Source of the DNA: Anthocerotibacter panamensis C109
GTDB lineage: Bacteria; Cyanobacteriota; Cyanobacteriia; Gloeobacterales; Anthocerotibacteraceae
DNA length: 64,000 bases
Direction of reading: 5' to 3'
Assembly (NCBI RefSeq): GCF_018389385.1
Contig: NZ_CP062698.1
Coordinates: 3,690,667-3,754,666 of the forward strand
This document shows, piece by piece, positions 10,527 through 19,183 of this stretch. A program made the translations under genes and the position numbers. A model generated the notes under the pieces. It worked only from the letters and a program-made list of their open reading frames with translations, had not been told where the DNA came from and ran no database searches. Within the stretch, counting starts at the first letter, position 1. Every line of letters starts with the position of its first letter.

Positions 10527-10655
10527 TACTTCTTTTTCTCCGGTAGCAAGCAGCCCATCGCATCACATCCCACCGGACCTTCCGGCGCTTGACCTCTTGG
10601 GAGCGCCGGTCAAAAGTTGTTTTATCGATCTTCTCGAAGGGCAAGCAGGGCGGTA
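10527..10655 (-). pseudogene. Truncated duplicate of the nrdJ 3' end
   Basis: This stretch repeats the last part of the nrdJ gene (11048-11250). The blocks AGCCCATCGCATCACATCCC and CAAAAGTTGTTTTATCGATC...TTCTCGAAGGGCA are shared with one or no changes. About 60 bp are missing in the middle, exactly between two copies of ACCTTCCG present in the intact gene (11102-11109 and 11163-11170), so slippage between short repeats explains the deletion. The copy contains only the C-terminal region and cannot be functional. Confidence 0.8.
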
Positions 10656-10830
10656 CTGAGCTTGGTCGTTAGGCGGCTAAAGAAAGATAATGGGGGACAA
10701 ATAGCTGCGAGGCTATCAGGCAAGGTTGGAGATTTAGCGCGATTAGTGGGGAAGTGTTTTAAGATTCTAGATCGAGTCCAGTTTGAGCTGCTTCGTGCTC
10801 TGTTCATGAACGATCGGTTACGATTCAGGC

Positions 10831-10995
10831 ATGGGGTTTGAGTGGGATGAGTCAAATGATGACAAAAAACTTTTAAAAGTTGTGGTTTTAGATGAGGATG
10901 TCGCTCAAGTTTTTACAACACCAGAATCAGTCAATAAGGTGCTGAGGGCATTAATTAAGACGATGCCACACACAAAAAATGGTGGGACAGCCTAA
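10831..10995 (+). CDS. Small hypothetical protein, possible antitoxin-like
   Basis: A 54-codon frame starts at an ATG (MGFEWDESND) and ends at TAA 10993. The tail LDEDVAQVFTTPESVNKVLRALI resembles, from memory, short cyanobacterial antitoxin-like proteins with an LDxDVAxVF...VNxxLRxLI pattern. The frame at 10617-10841 overlaps its start by 11 bp and encodes a helical peptide, but begins inside the nrdJ fragment, so it is probably a truncated neighbour. Base composition is AT-richer than the flanks. The function is unknown and the reading is tentative. Confidence 0.3.
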   Translation: MGFEWDESNDDKKLLKVVVLDEDVAQVFTTPESVNKVLRALIKTMPHTKNGGTA

Positions 10996-11002
10996 CGAGA
11001 CG

Positions 11003-11034
11003 CCCCCACCATACTGCGCTGCGGTTGGTGGGGG
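11003..11034. terminator. Hairpin between small ORF and nrdJ
   Basis: A perfect 9-bp inverted repeat (CCCCCACCA at 11003-11011 and TGGTGGGGG at 11026-11034) closes a 14-base loop. It lies between two converging genes, 13 bp from the nrdJ stop. There is no T tract, so a terminator or mRNA 3'-end stabiliser is only likely. Confidence 0.45.
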
Positions 11035-11047
11035 AGAACGTCATGCG

Positions 11048-13327
11048 CTACTCCTTCTTTTTCTCGGGGAGGAGACAGCCCATCGCATCACATCCCGCCG
11101 GACCTTCCGTGGTCATCAAGCCCATGTCGTAGTTCATGACCGCTGTGGCAAAGTCGTCGGTCACCTTCCGGCTTAAGACGTCTCGGCAGAGGCGCTCAAA
11201 AGTTGTTTTATCGATCTTCTCGAAGGGCAGGCGCGGGAAAGGAGCATCAAAGCGGGCGAGGAGTGCAGCGCTCATATAGCCTTCATCGTTTTGGATGGAC
11301 GTGTAGATACGCTTGCCCAACTCCTCGATTTCATCCTCACGCAACTCAATGGTGGCAGAGGTATTGTGGGTGGTGTAAGCCGTCTGGACATTCATATAAA
11401 AGTCCATTTGGGCGAGGGCACTGAATTTCTCAATAGCGATAATATCCGCTCCTGGCAAATTAGCCCAAGGTACTTCGACGGGGATCTCCACCAGCCATTC
11501 GGTACAACGCGGGTCAAACGGATCATCTAGGAGTTTACCATTCTCATCTTTGTCCGACTGAGAAGGTACCACTGCGTAACCAAAGTCTATACAGGCCATA
11601 GCTACCGGGTCATTTTTAGCAAAGGTGATGCGGCGGATATAACGTTGGGCTTTGGGCGGATGCCAGCCCGGTGAGGCTCCCGTCAGGAGGCTCTTGGTTC
11701 CTGCCGGTTGCACGGTGGTACAGCGGTTGGGCCGTCGGAGACCATGGCGGTCGCAGTAGTCCCAGACCACACGGTTGACGGTATCCCGCCAGCGGCTGAG
11801 GTATTCCCGCTCACGCTTCTTGAAGGCTAGTCCTTCGCTGGTCTCAGGCCGTCCGGCTTCCCACCAGCGCAGCCACTCCACCCCGAACGCCTGTACAAAA
11901 AAGTCAAAGAGCCCGGTAAAAGAAACACCCACAATCGGGTCAATGGAGCGAGAGTACTGGTAGCGCGGTTCCTGGAAGCGATGGTTCAAGAGGGCCGCCA
12001 CCGACAGCCCCCCCGCTGCAAAGGCATCTTCTTGGGCCTGCTCGTCGTAAGGATTGATTTGATTGAGGTGGATCTCGGCCAAATTGCAATGGAAATTCGC
12101 GCCAATAATTTCTCCACAAGGATTTAGGCCATAGCGTCCTAAACGATGGTTTAACTCACTAGAATCAATGCTTGGATCTCTTTCCAAGAGCCATGCTTCA
12201 GATGTTCCTTCTACAAATGCCCGTAAGAAAGAGACTTTGAGTTCCTGGGTCGAAACTAAGTCACAATTGGCGCGAGCAATGGCTTCTCCAGCCCATTGAA
12301 TAGCACCTTCTCCAGAATAGTATTGTTTGCGCACAGCATCGATACATTCTTGCTCTGTAGGTTTTTGATGATAAACTCGGGTATGGTTTGCCATGCGCAG
12401 AGCATCACGCTCTGAATCAACCCGCCAGTTTCCTTCAGTATCCTGTACCCAAAGATTATCTTTAGCCGTTGCCGCTAGCGTGTCATTGCTGTTGAATTGC
12501 CGCATACCTGCGGATCTGCGAATGTTCCCCGCTACAACGGTAGAAGCCGCTTCATCAATTAACAAACAGCATTCAATTGAGTTGAGTTTGCGACCTAATG
12601 CCCGATTGAGAATAGCTGAGCAACGGTCATAAAGTGCTGGTAATTTAACAGGATTGGCGACGCCTCCAAAGCCCTTGAGCGTTTCGCCGGTAGGACGCAC
12701 ATTGCTGAGGTCTATCGTGATGGTCACTGGACCGGTAAAGCGTTCATCACTCGACAGTTCCAAGAGGGTCTGATAGGAATGCACCCAACCTTGGCGGGAG
12801 TCTCCAACTTGGATCAAGACCTGATTGCCCTCGACCGTAACGCGGGTGTATTCGTGGCGCAAAGGGGCGGGAGTAGCCCCGAGCACCCCGCCCATACGGA
12901 GCTGAAGAAGGTTGCGAATGACCGGCAGTTGTTCGATATATTTGGGCTCGAGGATGGCTCCGGTGCCGCAGCCCATCATCGCAAGGTCCATCATCAGACC
13001 GAGGGCACGCCAGTCAACGACATTGGTGCTGGTGCAATTGTAGGCTCCTGAGAAATTATCAGGATTCTCAATCCAGCCACTGCCTCCGACCCACAACCAC
13101 CGACCCGAGGGCAAAGACTTGAGTGAGCGCTGCATCCGGTCAATCAACGCCTTCTCTTCGGCGGTGAAATTGCCCAGGGTACTCAGACCTTCTAGCACCC
13201 GTGCACAGACTTCATCCCAGGTCTCGCGCCGCGCTGCCCGACGGCTGTAGGTCCTGAAGAAGACAGGATTGGCACAGGGAGCCGTCTCAGGGAATGTACT
13301 ACGCACCCGCTCCAGGTTTTTTATCAC
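11048..13327 (-). CDS. nrdJ: Adenosylcobalamin-dependent ribonucleotide reductase (class II, monomeric)
   Basis: This 759-residue enzyme reduces ribonucleotides to deoxyribonucleotides using adenosylcobalamin. Its length and sequence fit the monomeric type known from Lactobacillus leichmannii (about 740 residues) and reported in some cyanobacteria. Recognisable parts are the N-terminal ATP-cone-like start, RRSAGMRQFN, the active-site loop GLNPCGEIIG, TVQPAGTKSLLTGASPGWHPP and the C-terminal redox cysteines CDAMGC just before the final KKKE. It stands alone. I did not see a convincing cobalamin riboswitch upstream. A broken copy of its 3' end lies about 400 bp downstream. Confidence 0.95.
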   Translation of the reverse strand: MIKNLERVRSTFPETAPCANPVFFRTYSRRAARRETWDEVCARVLEGLSTLGNFTAEEKALIDRMQRSLKSLPSGRWLWVGGSGWIENPDNFSGAYNCTSTNVVDWRALGLMMDLAMMGCGTGAILEPKYIEQLPVIRNLLQLRMGGVLGATPAPLRHEYTRVTVEGNQVLIQVGDSRQGWVHSYQTLLELSSDERFTGPVTITIDLSNVRPTGETLKGFGGVANPVKLPALYDRCSAILNRALGRKLNSIECCLLIDEAASTVVAGNIRRSAGMRQFNSNDTLAATAKDNLWVQDTEGNWRVDSERDALRMANHTRVYHQKPTEQECIDAVRKQYYSGEGAIQWAGEAIARANCDLVSTQELKVSFLRAFVEGTSEAWLLERDPSIDSSELNHRLGRYGLNPCGEIIGANFHCNLAEIHLNQINPYDEQAQEDAFAAGGLSVAALLNHRFQEPRYQYSRSIDPIVGVSFTGLFDFFVQAFGVEWLRWWEAGRPETSEGLAFKKREREYLSRWRDTVNRVVWDYCDRHGLRRPNRCTTVQPAGTKSLLTGASPGWHPPKAQRYIRRITFAKNDPVAMACIDFGYAVVPSQSDKDENGKLLDDPFDPRCTEWLVEIPVEVPWANLPGADIIAIEKFSALAQMDFYMNVQTAYTTHNTSATIELREDEIEELGKRIYTSIQNDEGYMSAALLARFDAPFPRLPFEKIDKTTFERLCRDVLSRKVTDDFATAVMNYDMGLMTTEGPAGCDAMGCLLPEKKKE

Positions 13328-13445
13328 GGTCGATGCCCCTCATAGTCTGGTGGTCACACGCTGGGTTCAGGCTACTAAATTAACCATGCGTTAAAGGCTA
13401 ACTCACTATACGCACTTTATTAGTAGTGGTCAATCCTTGACAAAG

Positions 13446-13493
13446 CCGGGGAGCGACACTAGCGGTCTACCGGGGAGCGACACTAGCGGTCTA
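13446..13493. repeat. Perfect 24-bp tandem repeat
   Basis: Two identical adjacent 24-bp units, each beginning CCGGGGAGCGACACTAGC and ending GGTCTA, lie at 13446-13469 and 13470-13493. They sit in the 425-bp space between the divergent genes nrdJ and wecG/tagA, which otherwise shows no gene I can support. A regulatory site or replication slippage are both possible. Confidence 0.85.
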
Positions 13494-13752
13494 GAGGATA
13501 TGGAATGGGCATTTTTCGCAGATGCACCTGTAGAACAGTAAGGGCAGGGGCAAATCTAACGGTTTCTGAGGTGGGAGTGGGTGGCCGAGAGAACCTAGGG
13601 CGCGGCGGTTGTAGGATGCGAGCGAGAGGTTTCGTCTTTGAAGCTGTTCATTTTTACCCCGGACTTCCTGCTAATTTCCCGTTATCTAAGGAACAATTGC
13701 CCCTCGGGCGCAATCGTGCTTTTATGTATTCACAACCGCTCTCGTCGTATTC

Positions 13753-14481
13753 ATGACTGCGCCTTTGCCCCAGAGTAGTGTCCTGGGCCTACCCGTCCAT
13801 CTATCTACAGACTATGTCCCCTGGCTGGTCCAACAGATTGCGCTCGGCACACAGATCCATGTGGTGACGCTCAATGCGGAGATGGCGATGCTGGCGCTCC
13901 AAGAAAAAGAACTCTATGAGGTCATTCACCAAGCTGGATTGGTGATCCCCGATGGAGCAGGGGTCGTGTGGGCTCTTGGGCTTAAGGGAGAACGTGTTGG
14001 TCGCTGTCCGGGGATCGAGTTGGTTGAAAATCTGCTTCCACGCTTGGACCCCGGTACCAAAATCTATCTGCTTGGAGCAGGACCGGGTGTAGCCGAACAG
14101 GTCGCCCGACAGTGGCAGGCTCGTTTCCCAAACCTAGCTCTGGTCGAGGCGCGAGACGGCTATTTCACCGCCGCCGATGAACCGCAGATCCTCAGCCAAC
14201 TCCAGTGCCTCCAGCCCGGACTTGTTCTGGTTGGTTTGGGCGTGCCTAAGCAGGAATATCTCATTCACCGCTGGCAAGAGCATCTGCCCCACACGGTCTG
14301 GGTCGGAGTAGGAGGCAGTTTTGATGTTTGGTCTGGGACCAAAGAACGCGCCCCAGAGTGGTTTCGCCGCAACTCCCTAGAATGGCTCTACCGCCTATAC
14401 CAGGAACCCTATCGCTGGCGGCGCATGTTGGCTCTGCCCCGATTTGCCCTTCAGGTTTTACGCCAAGGAATCATCAGCTAA
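13753..14481 (+). CDS. WecG/TagA/CpsF family glycosyltransferase
   Basis: The 242-residue protein belongs to glycosyltransferase family 26, whose members add an N-acetylmannosamine-type sugar to lipid-linked intermediates of surface polymers. Family features are HVVTLNAEMAMLA near 34-46, the IPDGAGVVWALGLKGERVGRCPGIEL block near 65-90, LLGAGPGVAE, LVLVGLGVPKQE and GVGGSFDVWSGTKERAPEWFRRNSLEWLYRL near the end. Its stop overlaps the ftsE start by one base (TAATG), so the two genes are co-translated. Confidence 0.93.
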   Translation: MTAPLPQSSVLGLPVHLSTDYVPWLVQQIALGTQIHVVTLNAEMAMLALQEKELYEVIHQAGLVIPDGAGVVWALGLKGERVGRCPGIELVENLLPRLDPGTKIYLLGAGPGVAEQVARQWQARFPNLALVEARDGYFTAADEPQILSQLQCLQPGLVLVGLGVPKQEYLIHRWQEHLPHTVWVGVGGSFDVWSGTKERAPEWFRRNSLEWLYRLYQEPYRWRRMLALPRFALQVLRQGIIS

Positions 14482-15194
14482 TGTGCAGCCTACTCCCCAA
14501 ATCCACCCCCGCTCCTTTGGACCCCGATGCTCCCCTCATTCGTCTGGAGCAGGTCCATAAAGTCTATCCCAATGGTGCAATCGGCCTGGATGGATTCAGC
14601 CTCTCGGTCACACAGGGGGATTTCCTGTGGGTCTCCGGCGTCTCCGGGTCGGGCAAGTCTACCTTCCTCAAGCTCCTCTATGGAGCAGAGCGGCCTACCT
14701 CTGGGGAAGTCTGGGTGAACCGTCAGCCCGTCGCCCACCTCAACGCCCACCGCTTGGCGGCGCTGCGCCGTTGTATGGGCGTGGTCTTTCAGGACTATAA
14801 GCTCTTGCCGAGACGCACGGTCTGCGAAAACATTACGTTTGTGCTCAGGGCTTTGGGCTACACGCGCCACGATATCCACCGCCGCCTCTTATCCACCTTA
14901 AAAATTGTCGGACTCGAACACAAAGCTGACTGCTTCCCGGAACAGCTCTCCGGCGGGGAGCAGCAGCGGGTTGCCATTGCTCGCGCCATCGTGCACACCC
15001 CTGTCCTGTTGTTGGCTGATGAGTCTACCGGCAACCTCGACCCAGCCAATACCCAAATCGTTCTGGAGATTTTGGACGAACTCCATAAGGCTGGGGTAAC
15101 CATCGTCGTCACCACCCATGACCAAACCCTCCTGAGCCAGACCGGACACCCGATAGTCACGCTGGATAAAGGGCGGCTGGTAGAGCAGCCTTAG
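14481..15194 (+). CDS. ftsE: FtsE-like cell division ABC ATPase
   Basis: This 237-residue ATPase has Walker [10 protein letters not shown], the Q-loop VVFQDYKLL, signature LSGGEQQR, Walker [13 protein letters not shown] and switch His TTHD. FtsE with FtsX regulates septal peptidoglycan hydrolysis. The Walker B follow-up is DES rather than the usual DEP. The frame is open further upstream, but the ATG at 14481 overlapping the preceding TAA is the natural start. No ftsX lies next to it. A LolD-like role is the alternative; the [15 protein letters not shown] block favours FtsE. Confidence 0.85.
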   Translation: MCSLLPKSTPAPLDPDAPLIRLEQVHKVYPNGAIGLDGFSLSVTQGDFLWVSGVSGSGKSTFLKLLYGAERPTSGEVWVNRQPVAHLNAHRLAALRRCMGVVFQDYKLLPRRTVCENITFVLRALGYTRHDIHRRLLSTLKIVGLEHKADCFPEQLSGGEQQRVAIARAIVHTPVLLLADESTGNLDPANTQIVLEILDELHKAGVTIVVTTHDQTLLSQTGHPIVTLDKGRLVEQP

Positions 15195-15426
15195 GACTGC
15201 TAAAGCGTGAGGTATGCTCGTCTAGTGGTAGATAATAGTAGAGGGCATAAATTTTTAGCCAGTATCTATGTCTGGAGATAGAAGTCAAAGTTCAACTTTT
15301 GTCCTATCCTTTGCATGAGTATCCGTTGATTCCTCCAACTACGACAACAAGGTGTAATTTTACACTTCGTATCCCCCCATTTCTTCTAGCCAACCTTTCC
15401 CCAGAGCCCTCCCATGTCCTCCTTTT
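15195..15426. other. Non-coding gap after ftsE
   Basis: I see no gene here. The only structure is a short palindrome, GTGTAA-TT-TTACAC at 15352-15365, which could be a protein-binding site. Confidence 0.4.
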
Positions 15427-15567
15427 AGTCCAGTGTCCAGTAATGTGAAACCCCGAAAAGTTGAGGCAACCCTGCATCATTGCGATAATATGGAGCGCGT
15501 TTTAGCTGAAGTAGCCCGACTGGTGCGACCCAATGGAATATTAATAGCGCTCTGGGATAAACTCTGA
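15427..15567 (+). pseudogene. Remnant of a SAM-dependent methyltransferase
   Basis: One frame reads SSNV...ATLHHCDNMERVLAEVARLVRPNGILIALWDKL and then stops at 15565. The pattern (SNV, LHH, MERVLAEVARLxRPxG) is that of the region after the SAM-binding motif in class I methyltransferases. No N-terminal half with the glycine motif exists upstream, so only a fragment remains. Confidence 0.5.
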
Positions 15568-15649
15568 CCAGCCAGAAGTAGCACGCTCTCTCGTGTGCGT
15601 CGCAAGACGCAATGGTGGATAAACCCATGAGCAATACCTTGCCCCAAGT

Positions 15650-16594
15650 TCAACTTGTGGCGTACAGATAGCGGCGTAGCGTGTTGATAGATTCACGGGC
15701 GACGTAGTTCTCGGCGCAATGTAGTTTGACCGGGCGTGTGCGGTCAAGATTTTTGACCTGAGCGGCAACGCGTTGATAGCTCGTCTCGTCCGTGATGATG
15801 AGGTTCGCCATCTTGAGGACAGCGTTGAGGGCATACTCGTCATCAAGTTGGGCCGTGAGTACTAATAGGTGCTGACCCCTGAGGCTTTGGACGAAGATCT
15901 CCGCGATGCGTAGAATCCCAGGGCTGATGCTCACCAAACCCAGCGTATTCCCAGCAGGAAGCTTTTCCACCAGTTTGATTTCATTTTGATAAGTGTGAAT
16001 ATCCAGCGGGATAAGCTCCCCCCCATAACCCTCAAGGACCCGGCGCACCTCGCTGAGGTCATAGCGTTGCGTTACGATCAATCCTGTGGTGGCAGGGGTA
16101 ACCTGTTGCTTCAGTTCCTTGAGCGGAATTCCCTGCACGGTAACCCCAAGGGCTACCTGCAATTCCTGCACAATCAGCGCCAAAGCGCCCGTGTCACCAC
16201 TGGTGGCTAGGATACGGGCACTGCTGCGCATCCGACGGTCAAGTTCAAGCTCCAGAGCTTCGTGTACCTGCTGGAGGGTGTAGCCTTGAGAGAGGGCTGT
16301 GTCGAGCGTGCGGCGGATCAGATGCTGAATGGTCGCCACTTCGCCCAGATGTTGACTGTCTAGAACATAGACTCCAGAACCCGCTCGGGCCTGGACCATT
16401 CCTGCATCCACCAGTTGATTGTAGACTTTGCTGATCGTGTTGCGGTGTAGCCCCGTCTCCATAGAAAGTTGGCGAACGCTGGGGAGTCTGGCTCCCGGAG
16501 GAAATTGCCGTGAGGCAATTGCAAAAGACAACTGTTCATACAACTGGGCTGAAGGCGGAACCGGGCTTTCTGCATTAACCCGAAAGCGAACCAT
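15650..16594 (-). CDS. GntR family transcriptional regulator
   Basis: The 314-residue protein starts with a GntR winged helix (residues about 15-80: LYEQLSFAIASRQFPPGARLPSVRQLS, then TGLHRNTISKVYNQLVDAGMVQARAGSGVYVL). The remaining 230 residues form an effector or dimerisation region without the aminotransferase domain of MocR-type members. Similar-sized GntR proteins occur across cyanobacteria. It stands alone and its targets are not evident. The gene is divergent from nothing nearby, and the 86 bp before the next gene end are AT-rich. Confidence 0.9.
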   Translation of the reverse strand: MVRFRVNAESPVPPSAQLYEQLSFAIASRQFPPGARLPSVRQLSMETGLHRNTISKVYNQLVDAGMVQARAGSGVYVLDSQHLGEVATIQHLIRRTLDTALSQGYTLQQVHEALELELDRRMRSSARILATSGDTGALALIVQELQVALGVTVQGIPLKELKQQVTPATTGLIVTQRYDLSEVRRVLEGYGGELIPLDIHTYQNEIKLVEKLPAGNTLGLVSISPGILRIAEIFVQSLRGQHLLVLTAQLDDEYALNAVLKMANLIITDETSYQRVAAQVKNLDRTRPVKLHCAENYVARESINTLRRYLYATS

Positions 16595-16680
16595 GGAGGA
16601 ACCCGAAAGATAAATCGAGTATGCCCGTAGAGCAGAGGCTTCAATCCCTCAAAGCAAGTATTTTCCCCTAAGTTTTTGGG

Positions 16681-17046
16681 CTAAGTGGGCTTTGCTCCTG
16701 GCAAGAAGGCAAAGTACACAGCGCCCAAGATGAGGGCAAAGGCAACGATATGGTTCCAGGCTGGGGGTTCACGTAAATAGGTGATCGAAAAAAGAGTGAA
16801 GATAAGTAGCGTAATTACCTCTTGAATAATCTTTAGTTGAAAGGCAGTAAAAAGGCCATAACCCAGACGGTTAGCCGGGACCTGAAGACAGTATTCAAAG
16901 AAGGCAATCAACCAACTGATAACCACCACTTTCCAGAGGTCAACCTGGGTAAATTTCAGGTGCCCGTACCAAGCGAAGGTCATAAACACATTGCTAGCAA
17001 TAAGCAATAAAACCGTGGTCATGTTCTTCCTCAATCGAGTCATCAC
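16681..17046 (-). CDS. DMT family small membrane protein (DUF486)
   Basis: The 121-residue protein has four predicted membrane helices and the block TFAWYGHLKF...VVISWLIAFFEYCLQVPANRLGYG...FTAFQLKIIQEVITLLIF typical of DUF486, a group of the drug/metabolite transporter clan. Substrate is unknown. It is 16 bp downstream of the hydrolase gene on the same strand and is probably co-transcribed with it. Confidence 0.88.
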   Translation of the reverse strand: MMTRLRKNMTTVLLLIASNVFMTFAWYGHLKFTQVDLWKVVVISWLIAFFEYCLQVPANRLGYGLFTAFQLKIIQEVITLLIFTLFSITYLREPPAWNHIVAFALILGAVYFAFLPGAKPT

Positions 17047-17062
17047 GAGTATTCCACCCCTT

Positions 17063-17926
17063 TTAAAGAAGGGTACCCATCCACTTCAGTAGTTCCGAAT
17101 TAAAGGGCTGTGGGCACTCGTCGTGGGGGCAGTGTCCAGCCTGGAGGCGGATCAGTTGCGCCTTGGGGTAAGCTTCACAGATCTGGGTGGCCCGTCGCGG
17201 GGTCATCCAAGGATCGAGGTCTCCCCACAGGAGTAAAAGTGGGAGCTGGAGCTTTTGGAAAAGAACAGTGAGGTTGCGGCCTTGGGGCGAGCTAAAGACC
17301 CGAGCAAACACCCTGGCGGCTCCGGGATCGCAGGAGGGGCGATAGATATCCTGGACCAATTCCTCATTGACATTGCGCGGGTCTTTGTAAACCTGCAACA
17401 ACGTGCGGCGAATCCAATAGGGAGAGCGGACAAACTCAAACAACAGGTCGCTGGCCCATGATTGCCGCAACAGACCCAAGATAGCTGCTCCGAACCAGTC
17501 TTTCAGCCCTGGGTCAGATTTGGGCGCAGGGTCTTCAAAGGGACCAGCACTGTTGACAAGGACCAACCCCTGCGCGAGTTCCGGGTGGTCCGAGGCCAGA
17601 CATAAAGCAGCATAGCCTCCCAGGGAATTACCTACCACCACTACAGGCTCCTGGATAACGGTGCGGCAAAAATCCCGCAACTGGTCGCGCCAGAGGTCTC
17701 CGTCATAGGGGATGTCAGGCTTGGCTGACCGCCCAAAACCCAACAGGTCAATCGCCCACACGCGGTGGTACTGAGCGAGGACCGGGAGGTTATAGCGCCA
17801 GTGGTCCGCAGAAGCTCCAAACCCATGAACCAGGAGTATCGGCGTCCCCTGAGTGCCTTCTTGGCGGTAGTGGACGTGGTAATCGCGCCATTTCCAGTAG
17901 GTAAGTTGCTTCGTCACCACGGTCAT
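17063..17926 (-). CDS. Alpha/beta fold hydrolase
   Basis: The 287-residue cytosolic hydrolase shows the oxyanion motif HGFGAS near 34, the nucleophile elbow GNSLGG near 98, a lid region and the probable catalytic Asp in LLWGDLDPWM and His in QAGHCPHDECP near the C-terminus. Cyanobacteria and plants have many such hydrolases near pigment or lipid metabolism, but the substrate cannot be told from sequence. It is followed by a DMT gene in the same direction. Confidence 0.9.
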   Translation of the reverse strand: MTVVTKQLTYWKWRDYHVHYRQEGTQGTPILLVHGFGASADHWRYNLPVLAQYHRVWAIDLLGFGRSAKPDIPYDGDLWRDQLRDFCRTVIQEPVVVVGNSLGGYAALCLASDHPELAQGLVLVNSAGPFEDPAPKSDPGLKDWFGAAILGLLRQSWASDLLFEFVRSPYWIRRTLLQVYKDPRNVNEELVQDIYRPSCDPGAARVFARVFSSPQGRNLTVLFQKLQLPLLLLWGDLDPWMTPRRATQICEAYPKAQLIRLQAGHCPHDECPQPFNSELLKWMGTLL

Positions 17927-18057
17927 GGGCTTAACGCTCCCTTTGGGGTGGATAATCCTTCCCTAATTAATTTTGGGGAGGTATTATGAACAATTGTAAA
18001 CGGTTCAGTAATACTTCGTAAGTACGCTGTTTCTGGGAGCCCAGTAAGATCGAGTCC

Positions 18058-18927
18058 ATGAGTCCGCTTCAGGAACGAATTCTCGCCACGGTCGAGCTTT
18101 TGCAGAAGCGGGGGTATGCCGTCTCTGTAGAACGGTTGTCCCGCTGGCTCGTAGGTGGGGTCGCCGCGCCCCAAGAAGTAGCATACGCTCTGAGAGATAT
18201 GGAGGCGTTATGCCTGAGCGGGGGTCTAGTCCATGCCTGTGAACTGCCCGCAGCTTTTATAGAGCGCTCGCAACACCGCCAGCATTTGCACACCCTACAT
18301 CAGCCCCGCTATTGGGAGCGGGTCCTCGCCTATACCCGGAGTCTGATGCACTACTGCCCGCAGATCCGCTGTATTGCCCTTGCTGGGTCGATGAGTAGCG
18401 GGGGTTTTGTCGAGTCGGACGACGTGGATTTTAATTTATTTGTGGCAGACGGTACGCGTTACACCACCTATTTGACCGCTAATATTCTCGCCTTGGGCTT
18501 TGCCGCCGTCCACCGCCAACGCCCCACCGATGCCCATACCCGTCGCTTGTTTATCCCCAAGCTGATGAGCGTCAATGTCATCTGGTGCGACCAGGATACC
18601 CAACCTTTTAGACGTCAGGACGGTCCTATGGCGCTGGAATTGCTGTTGAGCCGCCCGCTGACTGGCAAAGACTACTACCAGGAAGTCTTAGACCACAATC
18701 CCTGGCTCACAACTTACTTCCCGCAGCTTATCTCCAGCTCAATGCCTCTTTACCGCCCGCCACTCCCTGCTGCTGGAGTCCACCCCTTATCTGAACGCCT
18801 TGCTCGGACTATGACCTACTTCGGCTGGCGCTGGGTGATGTGGACCCGCCGCCACAACCCCGAAGCCCTTGCCCGAGTCGCCTACGTCCGTCGCTGTCAG
18901 AGTCCCTACGCGCTCTTTGAAGATTAG
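18058..18927 (+). CDS. Nucleotidyltransferase-fold protein with N-terminal helical domain
   Basis: The 289-residue protein has an N-terminal helix-turn-helix-like part (about 1-75) and a nucleotidyltransferase core with CIALAGSMSSGGFVESDDVDFNLFV (about 102-126). The GS motif followed by DxD is the minimal metal and nucleotide site of the pol-beta fold. The function is unknown. It could be a regulatory or RNA-modifying transferase. It converges with iscX across a small hairpin. Confidence 0.6.
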   Translation: MSPLQERILATVELLQKRGYAVSVERLSRWLVGGVAAPQEVAYALRDMEALCLSGGLVHACELPAAFIERSQHRQHLHTLHQPRYWERVLAYTRSLMHYCPQIRCIALAGSMSSGGFVESDDVDFNLFVADGTRYTTYLTANILALGFAAVHRQRPTDAHTRRLFIPKLMSVNVIWCDQDTQPFRRQDGPMALELLLSRPLTGKDYYQEVLDHNPWLTTYFPQLISSSMPLYRPPLPAAGVHPLSERLARTMTYFGWRWVMWTRRHNPEALARVAYVRRCQSPYALFED

Positions 18928-18934
18928 AATCTCC

Positions 18935-18952
18935 ATGCCTCGAAGGAGGCAT
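18935..18952. terminator. Hairpin between converging genes
   Basis: ATGCCTC and GAGGCAT form a perfect 7-bp stem with a GAAG loop. It sits in the 31-bp gap between two converging genes and could end transcription from either side, though no T tract follows. Confidence 0.4.
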
Positions 18953-18958
18953 CTGCCC

Positions 18959-19165
18959 CTACATATCCTCGTATTCCTCGTGCCACGCCATTTGAATCGC
19001 TTCTAGGATGCCCTCGTTAGATTTCTGCGGGTCGTCTTCAAAGTCAGGCAATTCCGTGACCCAACGGTGTAAGTCGGTGAAGCGAACACTGAGAGGTTCA
19101 CGGTCAGGATAGCGCTCCAAGAGGGCTAGAGCTATATCTTCGTAGTCGCGCCAAGTGAGTTTCAT
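18959..19165 (-). CDS. iscX: IscX-like Fe-S assembly accessory protein
   Basis: The 68-residue acidic protein aligns along its whole length with IscX/YfhJ: LTWRDYEDIALALLERYPD, then VRFTDLHRW, the DFEDDPQKSNE segment and EAIQMAWHEEYED at the end. IscX binds iron and the desulfurase IscS and tunes Fe-S cluster assembly in bacteria with the ISC system. Here no isc genes are nearby. Its neighbour upstream on the same strand is an unknown helical protein (18 bp gap). Confidence 0.88.
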   Translation of the reverse strand: MKLTWRDYEDIALALLERYPDREPLSVRFTDLHRWVTELPDFEDDPQKSNEGILEAIQMAWHEEYEDM

Positions 19166-19183
19166 GTGGGTACTTAAGGAAGG

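Noticed and set aside
13328-13440. Cobalamin riboswitch before the B12-dependent reductase
   Set aside because: I could not find a convincing B12 box or the conserved core; a covariance-model scan would be needed to settle it.
13505-13756. An 83-codon frame with an ATGA overlap to the wecG/tagA start
   Set aside because: The composition is unlike a protein (Gly/Arg-rich, no conserved pattern), and it spans a promoter-like region; the overlap is probably chance.
15210-15245. A tRNA-like stretch (TCGTCTAGTGGTAGATAAT)
   Set aside because: Only the D-arm resembles a tRNA; no anticodon or T arm follows.
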